In this document: positions 59,197 through 64,000 of the stretch, one piece after another
How the letters are laid out: every line of letters begins with the position of its first letter
Numbering within the stretch: position 1 is the first letter of the stretch
NCBI GenBank assembly: GCA_020025775.1
Contig: JAHHRN010000003.1
Coordinates: 62,001 to 126,000 of the forward strand
Length of the DNA: 64,000 nt
Direction of reading: 5' to 3'
Origin: Acutalibacter sp.
GTDB taxonomy: Bacteria > Bacillota > Clostridia > Oscillospirales > Acutalibacteraceae
The notes under the pieces: model-generated
What the model was told of the DNA's origin: nothing
The model's database searches: none
The model's input: only the letters and a program-made list of their open reading frames with translations
Translations under genes and position numbers: made by a program

Positions 59197-60357
59197 ATGT
59201 TTCATATTTTAACTTTAAATAAAATTTCTCCTGTCGGTCTTGACCGTTTTACAGACAACTATGTTTATAACGCTGATGAAAAAACGCCGGATGCTGTTTT
59301 GGTTCGTTCCGCTTCTATGCATGACATGGAAATGGCTACAAACTTAAAGGCCATTGCCAGAGCCGGCGCAGGCGTAAACAATATTCCGATTGACGCTTGC
59401 AGTGAAAAAGGTATTGTTGTTTTCAACACACCTGGTGCAAACGCAAACGCTGTAAAAGAGCTTGTTCTCTGTGCTCTTTTCATGAGTTCTCGTAAGATCG
59501 TTTCCGCCATTGATTGGGTAAAGACCATAAAGGGCAACGGCGACGAAGTGCCGAAGATGGTTGAAAAAGGCAAATCTGCTTTTGCAGGTCCCGAAATCAA
59601 GGGCAAGACCCTCGGCGTTGTTGGTCTTGGTGCTATCGGCGTTTTAGTTGCAAATGCAGCTAAAGCACTCGGCATGGAAGTTTACGGCTATGACCCCTTC
59701 CTTTCCGTGGACGGTGCTTGGGAGCTTTCCAGAAGCGTTCATCACGCAGAGACCTTAGATGAAATCGCGCAGAACTGCGACTACATCACCTTACATGTTC
59801 CGCTCAATGATGATACCAAGAACCTTGTTTGCAAGGAAAGCATTGCCAAGATGAAAGACAATGTTCGTATTTTGAACTTTGCTCGTGGCGGTCTTGTAAA
59901 CACAGAAGATATTTTAGAAGCTGTTCACAACGGCAAAGTAGCTTCCTATGTGACCGACTTCGGCAACGATGCTTTAATCGGTGAGCCGGGCGTCCTTGTA
60001 TTCCCCCACCTCGCGGCATCCACACCCGAATCCGAAGAGAATTGCGCGGTTATGGCTGTTGACGAGCTTCGCGATTTCTTAGAGAACGGTAATATCACCC
60101 ACTCTGTAAACCTTCCCGAAGTCAATGTTCCGAGATCCGGCAAGGCAAGAATTACCTTGATTCACAAGAACATACCGAATATGATCAGCCAAATCACCGC
60201 AAAGGTTGCAGAAGAAAACATCAACATCGACAACATGGTGAATAAGTCCAAAGGCGCTTATGCTTACACCATGATTGACACTGACACCGATGTTTCCAAG
60301 GAAGCTGTAGACGCGCTTTCCGCTATGGAAAACATCATTCGTGTTCGCGTAATCTAA
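59197..60357 (+). CDS. serA: D-3-phosphoglycerate dehydrogenase (ACT-domain type)
   Basis: A 386-residue NAD-dependent enzyme starting serine synthesis. GAGVNNIPIDACSEKGIVVFNTPGANANAV is the substrate-domain signature; LGVVGLGAIGVLVANAA is the Rossmann loop; NFARGGLVN has the catalytic Arg and FPHLAASTPESE the catalytic His. A C-terminal ACT domain (about residues 315-386) probably mediates serine feedback. It is shorter than SerA forms with an additional ASB domain. serB is not in the window. Confidence 0.95.
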   Translation: MFHILTLNKISPVGLDRFTDNYVYNADEKTPDAVLVRSASMHDMEMATNLKAIARAGAGVNNIPIDACSEKGIVVFNTPGANANAVKELVLCALFMSSRKIVSAIDWVKTIKGNGDEVPKMVEKGKSAFAGPEIKGKTLGVVGLGAIGVLVANAAKALGMEVYGYDPFLSVDGAWELSRSVHHAETLDEIAQNCDYITLHVPLNDDTKNLVCKESIAKMKDNVRILNFARGGLVNTEDILEAVHNGKVASYVTDFGNDALIGEPGVLVFPHLAASTPESEENCAVMAVDELRDFLENGNITHSVNLPEVNVPRSGKARITLIHKNIPNMISQITAKVAEENINIDNMVNKSKGAYAYTMIDTDTDVSKEAVDALSAMENIIRVRVI

Positions 60358-60371
60358 TTCAAGCTATAAAA

Positions 60372-60405
60372 AAAGAACCGAAGTGTTTTTACGCTTCGGT
60401 TCTTT
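60372..60405. terminator. Bidirectional terminator after serA
   Basis: AAAGAACCGAAG / CTTCGGTTCTTT, 12-bp perfect stem, T runs on both sides; also serves the convergent exonuclease gene. Confidence 0.88.
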
Positions 60406-60415
60406 TTTATGTATT

Positions 60416-61303
60416 TTAGTTTTCTGCTTTTGCCGGTTCTGTTTTTTCTTTTTCTTCTTTTTTCGGCACAACCTCGCGGCAATTCTTACGAACATCTAAG
60501 CTGTCATAAAGTTGCTTACAGCGCACGGTGAAACGCAAACGGCGATTGCAATGTTTACAAAAGAAAATCGCATAGAACGCATGGTTTTGAAAACGCCAGT
60601 TTTTTTCTTTTTTGAGTTTACCGCCACACTGGTCACAAACACAATCAAAGGTACCGGCAGGGATTTGCGGATCATTCATATCGCGGAGGAAATACGGCTT
60701 AAACGCTAATTTGCCGTAGAAATCTTTATCGCAGGGATGCACAAAAGTTGCAAATTTTTGTGCGTCAAATTCCTTTTTAAAGCAATCTGCCGTCAAAAGG
60801 CTGTCATCCAGAGCGCGGTGATGTGCGTAGGTTTCGGGGTCTATCCCCATTTGCTCTGCTGCAACAGAAAGCCCAACCTGCTGTGCCAAGGGCAAGCCTA
60901 AAATGGTTTGGCAATAACGCTGAATATCCACATAATTATGCATAAAGGGAAGGGTTTTCTCATTTAAAAAGAAGGCATTGTTTTGAAGCATGGCTCGAAT
61001 ATCACCGTCGCCCCAAGTCAAAAATACATTATCCTCTTCACCGACCCAGCTTGTGAACTGCTCCATAGCTTCTTTATAAGAAATACCACCGCGAACATCT
61101 TCATTGGAAAGATGTGTGAGGGCTTTTACTCTGCCCTGCAGACGCTTACCGACCGTCGGCTTAATCAGAACAGAAAAGGTATCTGCATTTTCTAATTCCT
61201 CGTTTAATTTTACAGCGCCGATTTCGATAATCTCGTTGATAAAACCATCTTTTTTTCGGCTATAGGCGGAGTTCCACTCCAAATCCATAATGATATATTG
61301 CAT
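60416..61303 (-). CDS. DEDDh 3'-5' exonuclease with C-terminal zinc ribbon
   Basis: A 295-residue protein with an exonuclease domain of the KapD/DnaQ-like group in residues 1-180: D-x-E in IMDLEWNSAY, an Asp in WGDGDIRAML, and H-x4-D in AHHRALDDSLLTA. After it comes a four-cysteine ribbon (CDQCGG...CKHC, about residues 220-255) and a Lys/Glu-rich tail. It probably trims RNA or DNA 3' ends. KapD is a sporulation-inhibitor-like exonuclease in Bacillus, but equivalence here is only by similarity. It lies 51 bases downstream of the PH-like membrane protein gene. Confidence 0.85.
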   Translation of the reverse strand: MQYIIMDLEWNSAYSRKKDGFINEIIEIGAVKLNEELENADTFSVLIKPTVGKRLQGRVKALTHLSNEDVRGGISYKEAMEQFTSWVGEEDNVFLTWGDGDIRAMLQNNAFFLNEKTLPFMHNYVDIQRYCQTILGLPLAQQVGLSVAAEQMGIDPETYAHHRALDDSLLTADCFKKEFDAQKFATFVHPCDKDFYGKLAFKPYFLRDMNDPQIPAGTFDCVCDQCGGKLKKEKNWRFQNHAFYAIFFCKHCNRRLRFTVRCKQLYDSLDVRKNCREVVPKKEEKEKTEPAKAEN

Positions 61304-61344
61304 ATGTATATCCTTTCCAAAGGGGTTTTCACATTAGGCAGAAA

Positions 61345-61368
61345 AAAAGCCGTTTTAAAGCGGCTTTT
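61345..61368 (-). terminator. Terminator overlapping the end of the PH-like gene
   Basis: AAAAGCCG / CGGCTTTT, 8-bp stem followed by TTTTTTTC on the minus strand; its first arm lies inside the last codons of the gene (stop at 61355). It would limit transcription into the exonuclease gene. Confidence 0.7.
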
Positions 61369-62098
61369 CATCATCATCTTCCACTGTAAAGAATGTGGCG
61401 CCGTTTTTCGGCTGCTCAACAATCTCGGGCACCTCGGCATCCTTCTTCGGTGCATTTTCGACTTCTTTTTCAGTTTCTTTTTCTTGCTTTTTCGTTGTTT
61501 GCTTTTTTGGTTTTTCTGCTTTTAAAAGAGGTGCTTTCTCCTGCTTCTTTGCCTTTTTCGGCAGAGAGACTTTTTCCTCTTTTTCGATTTTTTCTGTTTT
61601 CTTTTCGCCGTCCGCTTTTTCAGCTTTCTTCTTTTCTTCCAGCTTTGTCTTACTCTTTAAAAAGACCAGGAAGGATTCGGCATCTGCCGGAGAAATCAGC
61701 ATATAACGGGTTTCATAAGCGCCTTTTTTGAGTTTGCGGTAAGTAATGGTCATATACTTTGTTGAAAGGCCGACTTTTTTGACGTGTTTTTCTTTTTTAG
61801 AAACTTCTTCGCCGATGGCAAGAATATCATCATACGGAATTTTGTAAAAACCGAACGGATAATCACTAACATATAAGCAATCACTTCGGATTTCGTAATG
61901 TACCAAAAAGAGCATAGGAAGAAACATTACGGCATCTAAAACTGCAAGCAAAATCCCCCAGCGCAAGCCGAGCCTTGATTCCGCAAAAATCGGAGAAGTT
62001 AAAAGCAGTAAAACAACAATTTGAAACAACCCCAAAAAGGCAGCAAATAATAAATTCACCGAAGACTTATATTTCAGTTTCGCAGAATCCACTTTCAT
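61355..62098 (-). CDS. Two-helix membrane protein with PH-like domain and charged tail
   Basis: A 247-residue protein of unknown role. Two membrane helices (about residues 12-35 and 44-65) are followed by a small beta-rich part (YEIRSDCLYVSDYPFGFYKIPYDDILAIGEE, ... TKYMTITYRKL ... RYMLISPADAESFLVFL) resembling bacterial PH domains of YdbS/YokB kind. Residues about 150-235 are an extremely Lys/Glu-rich low-complexity tail, ending in FFTVEDDDEKPL. ATG at 62098 is preferred over an in-frame start at 62122. It is divergent from the TauE-like pair with only 44 bases between start codons. Confidence 0.72.
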   Translation of the reverse strand: MKVDSAKLKYKSSVNLLFAAFLGLFQIVVLLLLTSPIFAESRLGLRWGILLAVLDAVMFLPMLFLVHYEIRSDCLYVSDYPFGFYKIPYDDILAIGEEVSKKEKHVKKVGLSTKYMTITYRKLKKGAYETRYMLISPADAESFLVFLKSKTKLEEKKKAEKADGEKKTEKIEKEEKVSLPKKAKKQEKAPLLKAEKPKKQTTKKQEKETEKEVENAPKKDAEVPEIVEQPKNGATFFTVEDDDEKPL

Positions 62099-62142
62099 CG
62101 TATATTCAGCCCCTTTACGCAAACGATAGATAAGGTGATTTT

Positions 62143-62505
62143 ATGAAAACAGTAAAACTTGCCGCTTTCGGAATTCTGATCGGTTGCGTCAATATTTTAT
62201 TAGGCACCGGCGGCGGTCTTTTAGCCGTTCCCATTCTCAAGAAAGAAGGCCTTGACCAAAAACAGGCACAGGCAAACGCCCTTGCCGTTATATTACCGCT
62301 TACCATAGTTAGTATGATTATATACGCAAAAAAACAATATGTCAATTTTTTTGACAACTTTTGGATTTTACCGGGTGCTGTTTTAGGCGCATTGCTCGGC
62401 ACGTATTTATTCTCTAAAATTTCCGCTAAGGTTTTTTCTAAAATTTTTGCCGCCTTTATGCTCTATGCAGGGGCGCGTATGCTGTATAGCTTATGGATTT
62501 CTTAA
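62143..62505 (+). CDS. TauE/SafE (TSUP) permease, first half-size protein
   Basis: A 120-residue, four-helix protein equivalent to the N-terminal half of sulfite-exporter TauE/SafE permeases: GILIGCVNILLGTGGGLLAVPIL is the family's GxGGG repeat signature. Full-length members have about 250 residues with two such repeats. Its reading frame overlaps the second half gene by 13 bases, so the two probably assemble as a heterodimer. The substrate, an anion such as sulfite or an organosulfonate, is not determined. AAGGTG precedes the ATG. Confidence 0.83.
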   Translation: MKTVKLAAFGILIGCVNILLGTGGGLLAVPILKKEGLDQKQAQANALAVILPLTIVSMIIYAKKQYVNFFDNFWILPGAVLGALLGTYLFSKISAKVFSKIFAAFMLYAGARMLYSLWIS

Positions 62506-62852
62506 ACTTTTTTGCCGTTTTTATTTCTGCCGTTATCAGCTCCTTCGGCATTGGCGGTGGCAGTATTTTCATTTTATATCTTACCTTATTTAAAAAGGTC
62601 GAGCAATTAGAAGCGCAGGGCTTGAATCTTCTCTTTTTTATCCCCAGTGCCCTAATTTCCGTTGCCGTCTATGCTTACAAAAAAATGCTTTCCTATAAGC
62701 TCCTGTTGCCCTTAATCGGCGGCGGGATTCTTGGTGTGTTTTTGGGTGCAGTTTTATTAAAGCATTTACCCGTTCGTTATTTAAAGCTTGTTTTCTCACT
62801 GTTTTTACTTTTTGTCGGCACAAAAACGCTCTTTCAAAAGAAAAAAGAATAA
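62493..62852 (+). CDS. TauE/SafE (TSUP) permease, second half-size protein
   Basis: A 119-residue, four-helix protein corresponding to the second repeat: AVFISAVISSFGIGGGSIFILYL carries the GxGGG motif. It begins 13 bases before the end of its partner, indicating translational coupling. The two halves are distinct, so this is not a frameshifted single gene: each has its own start and the overlap is out of frame. No clear terminator follows. Confidence 0.83.
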   Translation: MDFLNFFAVFISAVISSFGIGGGSIFILYLTLFKKVEQLEAQGLNLLFFIPSALISVAVYAYKKMLSYKLLLPLIGGGILGVFLGAVLLKHLPVRYLKLVFSLFLLFVGTKTLFQKKKE

Positions 62853-62857
62853 GCCTA

Positions 62858-62886
62858 TTGTTCTCTTTCTTAAAGTGTGTTAGAAT
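62858..62886 (+). promoter_or_regulatory. Promoter of the old-yellow-enzyme gene
   Basis: TTGTTC (62858-62863), 17-base spacer, TAGAAT (62881-62886). Confidence 0.65.
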
Positions 62887-62942
62887 AGCATTGTTATGAG
62901 AAAATGCCTGTCATTTTCAATCTACCAAAAGGAGAAAGACAG

Positions 62943-64000
62943 ATGAAATACGAAAAGCTCTTCACCCCCGGAAAAATCGGCAATGTCGAAATTAAAAACC
63001 GCGTGGTTATGCCTCCCATGATGCTTGGCTTCGGTCAAATGGACGGCAAGCCTACCGAAGAAATGATGGATTATTATGAGGAACGCGCGAAGGGCGGCAC
63101 CGGTCTTATTGTAACGGAAATTACACGTATCAACGATTTCAGCGGCGCATCTGCTTTTGCACAGCTCGCTATCAGCCACGATTATCATATTGCTCCGCTT
63201 GCGGAAATGATTCGCAGAGTACATAAGCACGGCGCAAAAATGTTTATTCAGCTGCATCATCCCGGCAGACAGAACTTAGGTCTTTTAATGGGCACCGTTC
63301 CCCTTTCCATCGGCATGGAAAAAATCATGGGCAAAGCTTATGACCGTATGTTCTATAAGGTTGCGCCGATTGGTAAAAAAATGATGGAAAAGGATTTGGT
63401 TTTAAAGACCTCCTCCCCTTCCAAATGTGAAAGAGCTTACTCCGCGGAAAGCTTAAACCGTGAAATGAGCAAAAAAGAAATCAAAAAGATTATTTCTCAG
63501 TTCATCGACGGTGCAGTTCGCGCACAAAAAGCCGGTGCAGACGGTGTTGAATTACACGCGGCACACGGTTATCTCATTCAGCAGTTTTTAAGCCCCTATA
63601 CCAATAGAAGAACCGACGAATACGGCGGCAGTCTTGAAAACAGACTTCGCTTCCTTCGTGAAATCTTAGAGGGCATTAAAGAAAAATGCGGTAAAGATTA
63701 TCCTATTATCGTTCGTCTTTCTGTAGATGAATTCTATGAAAAAATCGGCAAGCCCGGTGTCGGCTACACCTTAGAAGAAGGCGTAAAGATGGCAAAGGCC
63801 ATTGAAAAAATGGGCGCAGACGCTATCGACGTTTCCTCTGCTGGTTATGATACCTATAACTACTGGCTCGAGCCCACCTCCTTCCGTCCCGGCTGGAGAA
63901 AATATTTAGCCGCAGCTGTTAAGAAGGAAGTTTCGATTCCCGTTCTCGCCGCAAACCTGATTCGTTCTCCCGAGCAGGCAGAAGCACAGCTCGAGGAAGG
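62943..64000 (+). CDS. NADH:flavin oxidoreductase, old yellow enzyme / 2,4-dienoyl-CoA reductase family (partial)
   Basis: The first 352 residues of a gene that runs off the right edge. The FMN TIM barrel is clear: EKLFTPGKIGNVEIKNRVVMPPM, FIQLHHPGRQ (substrate-binding His), DGVELHAAHGYLIQQFLSPYTNRRTDEYGGSLENRLRF, and IVRLSVDEF. Related proteins include FadH, BaiCD/BaiH bile-acid enzymes and enoate reductases; if it continues with Fe-S and FAD/NAD domains it will be about 640-680 residues. An insert around residues 115-150 (LGLLMGTVPLSIG... MMEKDLV) is longer than in FadH. ATG follows AAAGGAG. Confidence 0.9.
   Translation, partial: MKYEKLFTPGKIGNVEIKNRVVMPPMMLGFGQMDGKPTEEMMDYYEERAKGGTGLIVTEITRINDFSGASAFAQLAISHDYHIAPLAEMIRRVHKHGAKMFIQLHHPGRQNLGLLMGTVPLSIGMEKIMGKAYDRMFYKVAPIGKKMMEKDLVLKTSSPSKCERAYSAESLNREMSKKEIKKIISQFIDGAVRAQKAGADGVELHAAHGYLIQQFLSPYTNRRTDEYGGSLENRLRFLREILEGIKEKCGKDYPIIVRLSVDEFYEKIGKPGVGYTLEEGVKMAKAIEKMGADAIDVSSAGYDTYNYWLEPTSFRPGWRKYLAAAVKKEVSIPVLAANLIRSPEQAEAQLEE

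Noticed and set aside
62143..62852. Frameshifted single TauE/SafE gene
   Set aside because: Both halves have complete four-helix units, plausible starts and conserved motifs, and half-size members are common in Firmicutes.

Overview
The window looks like a chromosome segment of a low-GC, spore-forming, anaerobic Firmicute of class Clostridia (an Oscillospirales/Ruminococcaceae-like relative is plausible but not proven). The reasons are a spo0A-spoIVB pair, a Gram-positive type SOS box, strong AGGAGG-type ribosome sites, consensus TTGACA/TATAAT promoters, a YolD plus Y-family polymerase cassette, GTP-dependent PEP carboxykinase and ECF-type vitamin uptake. Most of the window is ordinary core genome. 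I found no CRISPR array, prophage, restriction system or obviously new multi-gene defence system.

Layout. 0-9 kb (mostly minus strand): the start of a glutamine synthetase, an SOS-controlled translesion polymerase with YolD, tRNA-Leu, a four-gene Zn/Cd and Cu efflux operon under one ArsR repressor, and a glycosyltransferase. 9-18 kb (plus): a split ThrE exporter, a KtrB/KtrA-type potassium system, an ABC-F ATPase, a membrane-anchored parvulin foldase, YchF and tRNA-Arg. 18-25 kb: CDF transporter, UDP-galactopyranose mutase, LUD protein, MATE pump, EamA transporter, L-serine dehydratase. 24.6-30.5 kb: two apparently identical IS200-type elements in the same orientation bracket a Na/Pi cotransporter, an unknown membrane protein and a second MATE pump. 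30.7-38.9 kb: initiator tRNA, a PyrB with a fused PyrI-like zinc domain, a flavin reductase, a thioredoxin-like protein without active-site cysteines, a surface protein, coaX-panT (pantothenate kinase plus uptake), pckG, tsaD. 39-45.7 kb: rpsB-tsf, a phosphatase-RimI fusion next to polA, dusB. 45.7-57.6 kb (minus): spo0A, spoIVB, then a closely packed run lon-engB-lysA-dnaE-pfkA-aroK. 58-64 kb: serC-serA, a DEDDh exonuclease, a PH-like membrane protein, a split TauE/SafE permease and the start of an old-yellow-enzyme family oxidoreductase.

How genes work together. SerC and SerA make serine while SdaA degrades it. CoaX phosphorylates the pantothenate that the adjacent ECF S component probably imports. 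The potassium channel subunit and its NAD-binding gate form one operon. TsaD and the RimI domain belong to the tRNA-t6A and ribosomal-protein acetylation module that is usually clustered but is dispersed here. The metal operon links a sensor with SmtB-type zinc ligands to both a zinc-type and a copper-type P-ATPase.

Most interesting points: the PTP-RimI fusion, the PyrB-zinc-domain fusion lacking the allosteric domain, the IS200 leader that appears built to silence read-through transcripts, the insertion of both IS copies against intrinsic terminators, and the Zn/Cu operon with its operator inside the apparent first codons. Several start codons were moved downstream on ribosome-site or promoter evidence. 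All calls come from reading the sequence; no database search was run.
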